Assembly: GCF_003626645.1 (NCBI RefSeq)
Contig: NZ_RBAM01000004.1
Location: forward strand, 496,001 to 560,000
Length of the DNA stretch: 64,000 nucleotides
Origin: Streptomyces klenkii
GTDB lineage: Bacteria; Actinomycetota; Actinomycetes; Streptomycetales; Streptomycetaceae
Reading direction: 5' to 3'
The stretch's first letter is position 1, and every line of letters starts with the position of its first letter. This document shows, in pieces, positions 17,728-26,210 of the stretch. The notes under the pieces are model-generated. The model searched no databases, was not told the origin of the DNA, and worked only from the letters and a program-made list of their open reading frames with translations. The position numbers were made by a program, and so were the translations under genes.

Positions 17728-20016
17728 TCAGACGGCGTCGAGGACCTCGGGGCGCACGGCCGTGAAGGTGCGCGAGGGCGGGTCCAGGACGTAGGCCTGC
17801 GCCTCGCCCACATGGAAGTACATGCCGTGCAGCTGGAGCGATCCCTCGGCCACGCGGCGGGCGACACAGGCGTGGGCCATCAGGTGATCGAGCTGCTGCA
17901 TCACGTTGACGAGCGCGAGCCGTTCGAGGGCGTCCGCGACGGGCCGGTCGGCCACCGCCACCTCGCCGCGGCCGAGCCGCCCGATCCGCTGCATCCGGGC
18001 GAGGCTCGGCCGGCCGTGGCGCAGCCAGCGCGTGAGCGTGGTCTGCGGCGCGCCGGGCTCCCCGGCCCCGGAGTCGAGCAGTGCCTGCATCGCGCCGCAC
18101 CCCGAATGCCCGCACACGGTGATGCTGCTGACCTTCAGTACCTCCACGGCGTACTCCACGGCGGCACCGACGGAGTCGCACGAGCCGTCCGTGGCGGGCG
18201 GCGGGATGAGATTGCCGACGTTCCGCACGGTGAAGAGGTCGCCCGGGCCGCTGGAGGTGATCATGCTGGTGACGAGCCGGGAGTCGGCGCAGGTGAGGAA
18301 GAGCTGCGTCGGGCACTGACCCTCGCGGGCGAGCCGCGCCAGCTCGGCCCGTACGAGCGGGGCCGTATTGCGCTGGAAGGCGCTGACACCGCCGAGCAGT
18401 TGCTGCCCGCCGCGCGGGGTGAGGGCGTCGGCCGGGGCGGTGGGCCGGGTGCAGTGGTGGTTGCGCCAGGGTGTCCAGGGGCGGCAGGCGTGCGTGCTGG
18501 CCGGCTCGGCGATCGGCCGCCCGCCGCGGCCTCGCAGCGTGACCCAGCCGCCCCGCGCGCGATGGGCGTTCGTCCATGACTGGAGGGTGTCGTACGCGGT
18601 GTGGTCCATGAACGAGCCGCCCAGCTCCACGACCGCGGGCGCCTCCGGCGGCACCTGGGCGAGCGCCCGGCTCAGCTTGGGGACCGCCAGGAACGTCAAC
18701 TGGCCGCTGACGCGGACCAGGTGGTTGCCGCCCTCCTCGTCCACGGTGATGCGCGTGTGGGCGAGGCGCCGCAGGGAGAGGAACGCCGTGACCACGATGC
18801 CGACGGCGACACCCTGGAGGACGCCGAAGAGCACGACGGCGCCGAGCGTGGACGCGTACATGGGGAACTCGCGGTGCCGCTGTACGTGCTTGATGTGCGC
18901 GAAGCTCACCATCTTCACCCCGACCACCATCACCAGTGCGGCCAGGGCCGCCAGCGGGATCAGCTCCAGGACCGTCGTGAGCAGGCCGGCGCAGAGCAGC
19001 ACCCACAGCCCGTGCAGCACGGTGGACTTGCGGGAGGCGGCCCCCGCCGCCACGTTCGCCGACCCGCGGATCGCGCCGCCGGCGACCGGCAGGCCGCCGA
19101 GGAGCCCGGACACCAGATTGGCGGCCCCCTGGCCGGCCAGCTCGCGGTCGAGCCGGGCCTGCTCCTGCGGCAGGCCCGCGCGCTCGGCACGCAGCCGGTC
19201 CACCGCCACTGCGGACAGCAGCGACTCCATGCTCGCCACGAGCGTGACCGTGAGCACCGCCGCGAAGACGCCCAGCACCGGCCCGTCCGGCAGGGCGGGT
19301 AGCGCTTGGAGCTGCCATTGGGGGAGGGAGACGCGGGGCACGGGCATGCCGGTGCTGGCGCCGGTGGCGAGTGCCACGGCGGCCAGCGGGGCGGGGACCG
19401 TGCGCAGCCACTGACCGGCCCTCCCGGGCAACCGCGGCCAGCCCACCAGAACGGCCGCTGTGACGGCCCCGACCAGCAGGGCCGAAGGGTGCGGATGGCT
19501 CAGCTCCGCGGGGAGGGCGGCCAGATTCTCCAGGGCGGAGCTGTTCGGGGTGTCGCCCAGGACGACGTGGAGCTGGCCGAGGGCGATCGTGACGCCGATG
19601 CCGGCGAGCACGCCGTGCACGATCGCCGGGCTGACGGCCAGCGCACCGCGGGCCACCCGGGCCGTGCCGAGGGCGAGTTGGGTCAGTCCGGCGAGCGCGG
19701 TGATCGCGCAGGTGGCCCGCCAGCCGTACTGCTGGACCAGCTCGGCCGTCACCACGACCAGGCCCGTGGCCGCGCCGCTGACCTGGAGCGGCGCGCCGCC
19801 CAGCAGCCCCGCGACGATCCCGCCGACCGCCGCCGCCACCAGCCCGGCCTGGAGCGGCGCTCCGGTGGCCAGCGCGATGCCGAGGGAGAGCGGCACGGCG
19901 ATGAGGAAGATGACGAAGGAGGCGGCGAGATCTCCGCGCCAGGTGGACCGGCCGGCGGGGCTCGGCCCGCCGGTGGCTGCCTGCGGGCGGTGCGTCGAAG
20001 GCGACTGAGGCTGCAT
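17728..20016 (-). CDS. SulP-family anion transporter fused to a STAS-like region and a beta-carbonic anhydrase
   Basis: A 762-residue membrane protein. Residues about 25-420 form a SulP/SLC26 transporter with about 12 membrane helices; [11 protein letters not shown] and [15 protein letters not shown] are typical segments. Residues 430-530 resemble a STAS domain. Residues about 565-760 are a beta-carbonic anhydrase with zinc ligands in LTCADSRLV (Cys, Asp) and [10 protein letters not shown] (His, Cys). The fusion couples bicarbonate transport to CO2/bicarbonate interconversion on the inner face (inference from domain content). It is 145 bp upstream of acsA on the same strand, so a supply of bicarbonate to acetyl-CoA carboxylation is conceivable. 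Confidence 0.9.
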   Translation of the reverse strand: MQPQSPSTHRPQAATGGPSPAGRSTWRGDLAASFVIFLIAVPLSLGIALATGAPLQAGLVAAAVGGIVAGLLGGAPLQVSGAATGLVVVTAELVQQYGWRATCAITALAGLTQLALGTARVARGALAVSPAIVHGVLAGIGVTIALGQLHVVLGDTPNSSALENLAALPAELSHPHPSALLVGAVTAAVLVGWPRLPGRAGQWLRTVPAPLAAVALATGASTGMPVPRVSLPQWQLQALPALPDGPVLGVFAAVLTVTLVASMESLLSAVAVDRLRAERAGLPQEQARLDRELAGQGAANLVSGLLGGLPVAGGAIRGSANVAAGAASRKSTVLHGLWVLLCAGLLTTVLELIPLAALAALVMVVGVKMVSFAHIKHVQRHREFPMYASTLGAVVLFGVLQGVAVGIVVTAFLSLRRLAHTRITVDEEGGNHLVRVSGQLTFLAVPKLSRALAQVPPEAPAVVELGGSFMDHTAYDTLQSWTNAHRARGGWVTLRGRGGRPIAEPASTHACRPWTPWRNHHCTRPTAPADALTPRGGQQLLGGVSAFQRNTAPLVRAELARLAREGQCPTQLFLTCADSRLVTSMITSSGPGDLFTVRNVGNLIPPPATDGSCDSVGAAVEYAVEVLKVSSITVCGHSGCGAMQALLDSGAGEPGAPQTTLTRWLRHGRPSLARMQRIGRLGRGEVAVADRPVADALERLALVNVMQQLDHLMAHACVARRVAEGSLQLHGMYFHVGEAQAYVLDPPSRTFTAVRPEVLDAV

Positions 20017-20302
20017 GGGCGTTCCCGTCTTCGTCGGGGCGGCGCGGACGCGCTGAAGAAGCGGCCGTGGTCACGGCGCGCAGCGGCGGGAGCGGCTGCG
20101 GTGGCGGGGATTAACTCAACTCTGGGTAAACGGATCGTAATGGAGGGTAAAGATCCCGGGGAAGGGTGGAAGGTCGAATAAAGGCGCGGTTCCACCTAAT
20201 GAGTGAATTTGTCATTTTATCTATCTGTAATACCGGCTTAGGGGGTCGGGCGTGCGACGTTGAAGCGCCGGATCGGGCAGGCAGCGAAGGCAGAGGTGGC
20301 TG
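20017..20302. promoter_or_regulatory. Divergent promoter region, AT-rich
   Basis: The stretch 20110-20240 is conspicuously low in GC for this chromosome and separates the SulP-CA gene from the deacetylase gene. It contains TTGTCA near 20209, which could be a -35 element. No matching -10 is convincing. Confidence 0.4.
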
Positions 20303-21532
20303 ATGGCCGCTGGATGGAAAGTGGCGCTGGGCGGCCTCACGGCCCTTGCGCTGGCGACGGGTTCGGCGGGCTGCTCGGGCGGAGCCGACCCCGGCGCGCC
20401 GCGCGCCGCGGCCGATCCCGAGGCCGGGCGGCGTCCGGTCCGCCTCATCGGCGACGGTTCCACCGCCGATACGGGCCCCCAGCCCGGGCAGCCCACCCCT
20501 GACCGGCTGCAGCCCGGGCACAGGCCGCCGCAGTTCGTCGTCTTCTCCTGGGACGGCTCGGGCGAGGACGGGCAGCACCTGTTCTCCCGCTTCCGCGCCA
20601 TCGGCAGGAAGCACCACGCGACGATGACCTACTTCCTCAGCGGCGTGTACATGCTCCCCGCGGGCAAACGGCGCCTCTACAAACCGCCCCGGCACCGGCC
20701 CGGCGCCTCGGACATCGGCTTCAACACCGTCAAAGGCGTCAGGGACACCGTGGAGCAGCTCCGCGGCGCCTGGCTGGACGGGAACGAGATCGGAACGCAC
20801 TTCAACGGCCACTTCTGCGGCCCCGACCGGGGGGTCGGCACCTGGTCGCCCAAGGACTGGAAGAGCGAGATCCGGCAGGCGCGGTCCCTGGTGCGGAACT
20901 GGCGGACCAACGCCGGCCTGAAGGAAGAGGATCCGCTTCCGTTCGACTACGGCAAGGAGCTCGTCGGCGGCCGCGCCCCCTGCCTCGAAGGCCAGCGCAA
21001 CCTCGTGCGGGCCGCCAAGACCATGGGCTTCCGCTACGACGCGAGCTCCATCGGCGGCCGCCAGGTGTGGCCCCGCAGGCTCAACGGCCTCTGGGACTTC
21101 CCGCTACAGGACATCCCGGTGCCCGGCCGGGACTTCGAAACCCTGTCGATGGACTACAACTTCCTCGCCAACCAGTCCGGCACGACCCGGGGCAGCCGCG
21201 CTCTGCACCGCGCCTGGGGCAAGCAGATGCGCGACGGCCTCCTCGCGGGATTCCGCCGCGCTTACCGTGGCAACAGGGCGCCCTTCTTCATCGGCGACCA
21301 CTTCGAGTCCTGGAACGGCGGCACCTACATGCGGGCGGTCGAGCACGTCATCAAGACCATCTGCACCAAGGAAGAGGTGCGCTGCGTGTCCTTCAAGCAA
21401 CTGGCCGACTGGCTCGACGCGCAGGACAACAGGCTCCTCGCCGCACTGCGTGAGCTCGACGTCGGACAAGCCCCCAAGGGCGGCTGGGAGCGCTTCCCCG
21501 CCGCCCGGCGCGTCAAGCGGGCTGCGGAGTAG
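20303..21532 (+). CDS. Secreted lipoprotein with polysaccharide-deacetylase-like domain
   Basis: A 409-residue lipoprotein. It has a signal peptide with lipobox SAGC (Cys about residue 24), then a Pro-rich linker. The catalytic-like region runs from QFVVFSWDGSGED through DGNEIGTHFNGHFCG to the C-terminus. The Asp in SWDG and the His in GTHFNGH correspond to the metal-binding D and H-x3-H of NodB-type deacetylases. AGAGG precedes ATG 20303. The substrate is probably a cell-wall glycan but is not shown by sequence. The last 20 bp overlap the 3' end of the convergent ATPase gene. Confidence 0.8.
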   Translation: MAAGWKVALGGLTALALATGSAGCSGGADPGAPRAAADPEAGRRPVRLIGDGSTADTGPQPGQPTPDRLQPGHRPPQFVVFSWDGSGEDGQHLFSRFRAIGRKHHATMTYFLSGVYMLPAGKRRLYKPPRHRPGASDIGFNTVKGVRDTVEQLRGAWLDGNEIGTHFNGHFCGPDRGVGTWSPKDWKSEIRQARSLVRNWRTNAGLKEEDPLPFDYGKELVGGRAPCLEGQRNLVRAAKTMGFRYDASSIGGRQVWPRRLNGLWDFPLQDIPVPGRDFETLSMDYNFLANQSGTTRGSRALHRAWGKQMRDGLLAGFRRAYRGNRAPFFIGDHFESWNGGTYMRAVEHVIKTICTKEEVRCVSFKQLADWLDAQDNRLLAALRELDVGQAPKGGWERFPAARRVKRAAE

Positions 21533-22502
21533 ACGCCCAGCTCTCGTCGAGCACGAAGGAGGGGTCGACCTGGGCCGCCAGGTCGGCGCCCGTCTTGGCG
21601 TTGCCCCAGCTCTCCGCGTTCTTCAGGTGGAAGTGCACCATCTGGCGGGTGTAGCGCTGCCAGTCCCGCAGCTCGTACGAGCCGTCCGCCGTCTCGCGCA
21701 GGGCGCGCAGCGCCTGGTGGTTGTGCTCCTCCAGCAGGCCGAAGCGGGGCGGCCGGCCCTTCTCCATCGCCCGCACCCAGTCGGAGTGGCCGAAGGTCAC
21801 CAGGAGGTCCTCGCCGACCTCGTCGCGCAGGAAGTCGATGTCGTCCTGGCCCTGGACCTTGTTGCCCACGACCTTGAGGCAGACGCCGAAGTCGCGGGCG
21901 TACTCCTTGTACTGGCGGTAGACGGACACGCCCTTGCGGGTGGGCTCGGCCACCAGGAAGGTCATGTCGAACCGGGTGAACATGCCCGAGGCGAAGGAGT
22001 CACTGCCGGCCGTCATGTCGACGACGACGTACTCCCCGGGGCCGTCCACCAGGTGGTTGAGGCACAGCTCGACGGCTCCGACCTTGGAGTGGTAGCAGGC
22101 GACCCCGAGGTCGGACTCGGTGAACGGGCCCGTGACCATCAGCCGTACGGGCCCGCCGTCGAGCTCGACGGGGCGGGCGCAGGCGTCGTAGACCGGGTTG
22201 TCCTCGGCGATCCGCAGCAGCCGCGAGCCCTCGCCCGGCGGCGTCGTCTTGATCATCGTCTCGGCGGAGGTGATCCGGGGGTTGCTGCCGCGCAGGTAGT
22301 TCTTGATCAGGGGGAGCTGAGCGCCCATCGCGGGCAGTACGGACGTCTCCTCCTCGTCCAGCCCGAGCGCCGCGCCGAGGTGCTGGTTGATGTCGGCGTC
22401 CACCGCGACGACGGGTGCGCGGTCCGCGGCGAGGTGGCGGATGAACAGCGAGGACAGCGTGGTCTTCCCGCTGCCGCCCTTCCCTACGAAAGCGATCTTC
22501 AT
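21513..22502 (-). CDS. CooC/MinD-like P-loop ATPase
   Basis: A 329-residue SIMIBI-class ATPase. The N-terminus MKIAFVGKGGSGKTTLSSLF contains a canonical deviant Walker A. VDADINQHLGA is switch I and YVVVDMTAGSDSF is the Walker B segment. It resembles CO-dehydrogenase maturation CooC and actinobacterial homologues of unknown role, and no CODH gene is nearby. ATG 22502 places the P-loop at residue 8; an in-frame TTG nine bases upstream is the alternative. It is convergent and overlapping with the deacetylase gene, and divergent from the Fic-like gene. Confidence 0.83.
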   Translation of the reverse strand: MKIAFVGKGGSGKTTLSSLFIRHLAADRAPVVAVDADINQHLGAALGLDEEETSVLPAMGAQLPLIKNYLRGSNPRITSAETMIKTTPPGEGSRLLRIAEDNPVYDACARPVELDGGPVRLMVTGPFTESDLGVACYHSKVGAVELCLNHLVDGPGEYVVVDMTAGSDSFASGMFTRFDMTFLVAEPTRKGVSVYRQYKEYARDFGVCLKVVGNKVQGQDDIDFLRDEVGEDLLVTFGHSDWVRAMEKGRPPRFGLLEEHNHQALRALRETADGSYELRDWQRYTRQMVHFHLKNAESWGNAKTGADLAAQVDPSFVLDESWASTPQPA

Positions 22503-22603
22503 GTTCACCAAGCGTAGGTGTGAGGGTGCACGGAGTGAGAGCAGTGCGTGAAGAAGACCACTCGTTCGAGGGGTGTAGACCCGAAGTGCGTACTGTCTTA
22601 CGC

Positions 22604-23425
22604 ATGAGTACGACTGCCGACCCGCTCGCCGCCCTGGCCTCCCTCCCCGGCGTGGCCGACTCCGTGGACTCCGTGCGCAAGGCGGTGGACCGCGTCTACG
22701 GGCACCGGGTGATGCGCCGCCGCAGCAACGAGATCACTTCCGAGGCCGCGCTGCGCGGCGCACGCGGCTCGGCCGCACTGTCCGGTGCCGACTGGGCGCT
22801 CGAAGAGGTGCGCCGCCGCACCGACTTCGGCGTGGAGGCGGAGGCCGGGACGGTGGGCGCCGCCCTGCGGCTGACCGCCGAGGCGGGGCAGCTGCTGAGC
22901 GTGTGGCGGCAGTCGCCGCTGCGGGTGCTGGCCAGGCTGCACCTGGTGGCCGCGGGCGGGACCCGGCCCGACGAGACGGTCGGCCGGCCCCGGCTGGAGG
23001 GCGAGCCCGTTGACGAACCGCTGGTCCGGCTGGCGGTGCCCAGCGCGTCGGAGGTGGCCGGACGGCTCGAAGGCCTGGCGGGGCTGCTCCTCGCGGGGAC
23101 GGAGGCGCCCGCGCTGGTGACGGCGGCCGTGGTGCACGGCGAACTGCTCGCCCTGCGCCCCTTCGGCTCGCACAACGGCCTGGTCGCGCGGGCGGCGGAG
23201 CGGATCGTGCTGGTGGGCAGCGGACTCGACCCCAAGTCGGTCTGCCCGGCCGAGGCCGGCCACGCCGAGCTGGGTGCGGAGGCCTATCTGGCGGCGCTCG
23301 ACGGCTACGCGTCGGGCACGCCGGAGGGCGTCGGCGCCTGGATCGCGCACTGCGGCCGTGCGGTCGAGCTGGGTGTGCGGGAGAGCACCGCGGTGTGCGA
23401 GGCGCTCCAGCGCGGAGCCGCCTGA
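22604..23425 (+). CDS. Fic/DOC-fold-like protein with degenerate active site
   Basis: A 273-residue, largely helical protein. The segment RPFGSHNGLVARAAERIVL aligns by eye with the Fic core HPFxxGNGRxxR, but Arg replaces the catalytic His and Leu-Val replaces the Gly-Arg anchor. It is therefore unlikely to be an active AMP-transferase. The N-terminus contains RRRSNEITSEAALRGARGSA, resembling the helices before the Fic core. TACTGT lies seven bases before ATG 22604 and no Shine-Dalgarno is present, which suggests a leaderless transcript. It is divergent from the CooC-like gene and followed by a strong terminator. Confidence 0.68.
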   Translation: MSTTADPLAALASLPGVADSVDSVRKAVDRVYGHRVMRRRSNEITSEAALRGARGSAALSGADWALEEVRRRTDFGVEAEAGTVGAALRLTAEAGQLLSVWRQSPLRVLARLHLVAAGGTRPDETVGRPRLEGEPVDEPLVRLAVPSASEVAGRLEGLAGLLLAGTEAPALVTAAVVHGELLALRPFGSHNGLVARAAERIVLVGSGLDPKSVCPAEAGHAELGAEAYLAALDGYASGTPEGVGAWIAHCGRAVELGVRESTAVCEALQRGAA

Positions 23426-23508
23426 GTTTGCGCCCGCGGGGCTTCCTGCGGCGGGCTGCCCGGCGGCTTCGCGTGCCGCCCGGGGCGGCGTGAGTGCCCG
23501 ACAGGGTT

Positions 23509-23540
23509 GCGGCGGTACCGGTCAATTCCGGTACCGCCGC
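23509..23540 (+). terminator. Hairpin terminator after the Fic-like gene
   Basis: Perfect 13-bp arms (23509-23521, 23528-23540) with a TCAATT loop, 84 bp after the stop codon. No gene is assigned between here and 23797. That 257-bp stretch has reduced GC and no good reading frame. Confidence 0.8.
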
Positions 23541-23797
23541 TGGCATGTTCGCCGGGTTACCATGCGTGCACGAGATTTGCCCATCAGGCCGGGGACTTTG
23601 CCCGTCACCTGGTGCGGCTGGCCCGTAATCGACGGGTCGGCGTCGCGTGGGTGCCCGACGTTCATGCTTCGGTCCGTGGGGCCTTGGTGCGTGAAGGGCG
23701 TCCTCCCGGATGTCCCTGGTCTCGCGGGCCGTTAAGTCCTTTCTACTCCTGTCGCCGCCGAAGCGGAAGGCTGGGCCGCAGTTCTTTGTGTTTAGCG

Positions 23798-24643
23798 TTA
23801 AACCGGGGCAATGCGGGCACCCGGCTCGCGGCGCCGCCCGGCCAGCCAGACCAGGCCCGCGGTCGCGGCGGCGGCGCCGACCGCGGCCGCCGCCACGAGG
23901 GCGGGGCGCGAGGGCATCGACAGGGCGGGCACCCGCTGCTTGAGCCGGACGGGGCGGTTGAAGGAGAGAACCGGCCAGTCGCGGGCCGCCGCCTCCCGGC
24001 GCAGCGCCCGGTCGGGATTGACCGCGTGCGGGTGGCCGACGGTTTCGAGCATGGGGATGTCGGTGACGGAGTCGCTGTAGGCGTAGCACCGGGAGAGGTC
24101 GTACCCCTCCGACTCGGCGAGCTCCTTGATGGCTTCGGCCTTGGTGGGCCCGTAGGCGTAGTACTCGACTTCGCCGGTGAAGGCGCCGTCCTCCACGACC
24201 ATGCGGGTGGCCACCACGCGGTCCGCGCCCAGCAGTTCGCCGATGGGCTCGACGACCTCGGCGCCCGAGGTGCTGACAATCACCACGTCGCGCCCGGCGG
24301 TGTGGTGTGCTTCGATGAGGGAGGCGGCTTCGTCGTAAATGATCGGGTCGATGAGTTCGTGCAGGGTCTCGGCGACGATCTCGCGGACCTGCTGGACATT
24401 CCAGCCCCTGCAGAGCGCCGAGAGATACTCGCGCATCCGCTCCATCTGATCGTGGTCGGCTCCGCCGGCGAGGAAGACGAACTGTGCGTACGCGGTGCGC
24501 AGCACGGCCCGCCGGTTGATCAAGCCACCTTGGTAGAACGACTTGCTGAAGGTGAGCGTGCTCGACTTCGCAATGACCGTCTTGTCCAGATCAAAGAACG
24601 CGGCTGTCCGGGGCAACGAGTGGTTTTCCACGATGCCGAGCAT
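23798..24643 (-). CDS. HAD-IB family phosphatase with C-terminal membrane anchor
   Basis: A 281-residue HAD hydrolase of the phosphoserine-phosphatase-like IB subfamily. Motif I is FFDLDKTVIAKSS (nucleophile Asp), motif II is VIVSTSGAEV, a Lys sits in GPTKAEAI, and motif III is YSDSVTDIPML. The final 35 residues form a hydrophobic Ala-rich helix ending in an Arg-rich stop-transfer, which suggests membrane anchoring. GGAGG lies seven bases before ATG 24643. It is divergent from ssd-tad; actinobacteria often keep this gene beside ssd/tad. The substrate is unknown. Confidence 0.88.
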   Translation of the reverse strand: MLGIVENHSLPRTAAFFDLDKTVIAKSSTLTFSKSFYQGGLINRRAVLRTAYAQFVFLAGGADHDQMERMREYLSALCRGWNVQQVREIVAETLHELIDPIIYDEAASLIEAHHTAGRDVVIVSTSGAEVVEPIGELLGADRVVATRMVVEDGAFTGEVEYYAYGPTKAEAIKELAESEGYDLSRCYAYSDSVTDIPMLETVGHPHAVNPDRALRREAAARDWPVLSFNRPVRLKQRVPALSMPSRPALVAAAAVGAAAATAGLVWLAGRRREPGARIAPV

Positions 24644-24931
24644 AGGCGCCCTCCATTCGGCGTAAGCTGAGGCGTGTGGGTTTGCCTGAGAAGGCTCTCG
24701 GGTACACCATGGAAGTCACGGATCGTTCGCGACCGTGTCTAACCCGGTCCGACTCCTCCCCCCCCGAGTCGGCCGTGGGGACGACCCCCGCTCTCCCCCC
24801 CGGCGGGGGTCGTCGCATGTCCGGATGCATTTCGTGGACCCCCACCCGGCATTCCTCCCTCCCGCGCCGCCCGCTCGGTGGCTGCCTCCCTCCCTTCATA
24901 CACGCTACGCAGCGTAATCGGTGGGCTGCTC

Positions 24932-25007
24932 TGTGGAAGTCACCGGTATAGGTGACCGGGATATTCACAGCGACTGAGTTGTCCACAGTTTTTAACCAAG
25001 ATCCACA
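24932..25007. other. Cluster of DnaA-box-like sequences
   Basis: TTGTCCACA at 24979-24987 matches the Streptomyces DnaA box exactly as I know it. Flanking near-matches are ATATTCACA (24961-24969) and AGATCCACA (24999-25007) on the same strand, and ACTTCCACA on the opposite strand (24932-24940). The three same-strand words start 18 and 20 bp apart. AT-rich sequence follows. Confidence 0.5.
24939..24956. promoter_or_regulatory. Perfect palindrome GTCACC-N6-GGTGAC
   Basis: Six-base arms around GGTATA, 142 bp upstream of the ssd start and embedded in the DnaA-box-like cluster. A candidate operator for the tad operon; the binding protein is unknown. Confidence 0.4.
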
Positions 25008-25097
25008 TTATTTTCCAGTTCGCTGCACGGTGATTCCCCGCGCTCTTCCGCGATGTCCGCGGATGCGAGAGCGCGCAGTTGAGACGGGGAGGACGCC

Positions 25098-26210
25098 GTG
25101 GCCGGATCCAGCGCATCCGAATGGCCGCCCGCCGCCGGTGAGAGGCAGCGCGGACCACTGATCATCGCCGAGGACGAGGAGCTGCTCGACGACCTGCTGC
25201 GCCTGTGCGCGGCGGCCGGCGCCATGCCCGAAGTGGCACACGGCGCCCCGGCGCGCCGCGGCGCCGGTCTCGATCCACCGCTGATCCTGGTCGGGGAGGA
25301 CTGCGCGCGCCGCCTGCGCGGCTCGCGCCTCGCAGCCCACGGGGATGCGGTCGTGCTCGTCGGCCGGGACCGCGGCGACGACGGGGTGTGGCGGCTGGCC
25401 ATGGAGGTCGGCGCGCGGGACGTGGTGCTGCTGCCCGGCTGCGAGGGCCGGCTCGTCGAGCGGATCGCCGATGCCGTCGAAGGCGCCGGGCGGCCCGCCC
25501 TCACCGTCGGGGTGATCGGCGGATGCGGCGGCGCGGGCGCGAGCACGCTGGCGTGCGCCCTCGCCGTCAGCGCTGCCGCCGCCGGGCGGCGCACCATGCT
25601 CATCGACGGCGATCCACTGGGCGGCGGCCTCGACGTTCTGCTCGGTGGCGAGAGAGCGGAAGGGCTGCGTTGGCCGGCCTTCGCCGACTCCCGGGGCCGC
25701 GTGGCGTGCCGGGCGCTGGAAGAGGCCCTGCCCGAGCTCCACTCGATGCGCCTGCTCAGCTGGGACCGGAGCCCCTGCACGGCTGTGCCGCCCGAAGCGG
25801 TGAAGGCCGTGCTGACCGCGGCCCGCCGCCGCGGCGGCGCGGTGGTCGTCGATCTCCCGCGCCGGCTCGACGAAGCGGCCCTCGAAGCGCTCGGACAGCT
25901 CGACGCGGGCCTGCTGGTGGTGCCCGCGGAGCTGAGGGCCGTGGCCGCGGCGCACCGCGTCGCCGCCACCGCCGGAGCGGTCCTGGGCGACCTGCGGATC
26001 GTCGTCCGCACTCCGCGCGCCGCCGGTCTCAACGGCGAGCAGGTCTCCCGCCTCCTCGGCCTCCCTCTCGCGGGCGAGCTCCCTCCGGAGACGGGCCTGG
26101 CGGCCGCGCTCGCAGCGGGCAGACCGCCGGGCGCCGAGCGCGGCCCGCTCGCCCGGTACTGCACCGACTTCTGGGCCTGCTTCGAGGCCCTCCAGGGAGT
26201 GCTGTCGTGA
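25098..26210 (+). CDS. ssd: Septum-site-determining protein Ssd (CpaE/TadZ-like)
   Basis: A 370-residue protein with an N-terminal receiver-like domain (about 1-130) and a MinD/ParA-like ATPase domain. The P-loop reads GGCGGAGAST, with Ala where a catalytic Lys is usual, as in CpaE/TadZ proteins that act as polar localisation factors. It corresponds to M. tuberculosis Rv3660c (Ssd), which affects septation. GGGGAGG precedes GTG 25098. The stop overlaps the tadA start (GTGA). First gene of the tad operon; likely positions the secretion machine at the membrane. Confidence 0.88.
   Translation: MAGSSASEWPPAAGERQRGPLIIAEDEELLDDLLRLCAAAGAMPEVAHGAPARRGAGLDPPLILVGEDCARRLRGSRLAAHGDAVVLVGRDRGDDGVWRLAMEVGARDVVLLPGCEGRLVERIADAVEGAGRPALTVGVIGGCGGAGASTLACALAVSAAAAGRRTMLIDGDPLGGGLDVLLGGERAEGLRWPAFADSRGRVACRALEEALPELHSMRLLSWDRSPCTAVPPEAVKAVLTAARRRGGAVVVDLPRRLDEAALEALGQLDAGLLVVPAELRAVAAAHRVAATAGAVLGDLRIVVRTPRAAGLNGEQVSRLLGLPLAGELPPETGLAAALAAGRPPGAERGPLARYCTDFWACFEALQGVLS

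Larger units (their letters stand above)
24644..25097. promoter_or_regulatory. Divergent intergenic region between HAD gene and tad operon
   Basis: A 454-bp spacer with an unusual density of symmetry elements. There are two C-loop hairpins (arms 24749-24755/24766-24772 and 24780-24791/24803-24814), a TACGC-A-GCGTA palindrome near 24906-24916, a GTCACC/GGTGAC palindrome and a cluster of DnaA-box-like words. No gene is visible. Confidence 0.6.

Noticed and set aside
23541-23797. Plus-strand frame with helical-looking sequence between the Fic-like and HAD genes
   Set aside because: Only about two-thirds of its codons end in G or C, there is no start with a ribosome-binding site after the terminator, and it runs on into the HAD antisense strand.
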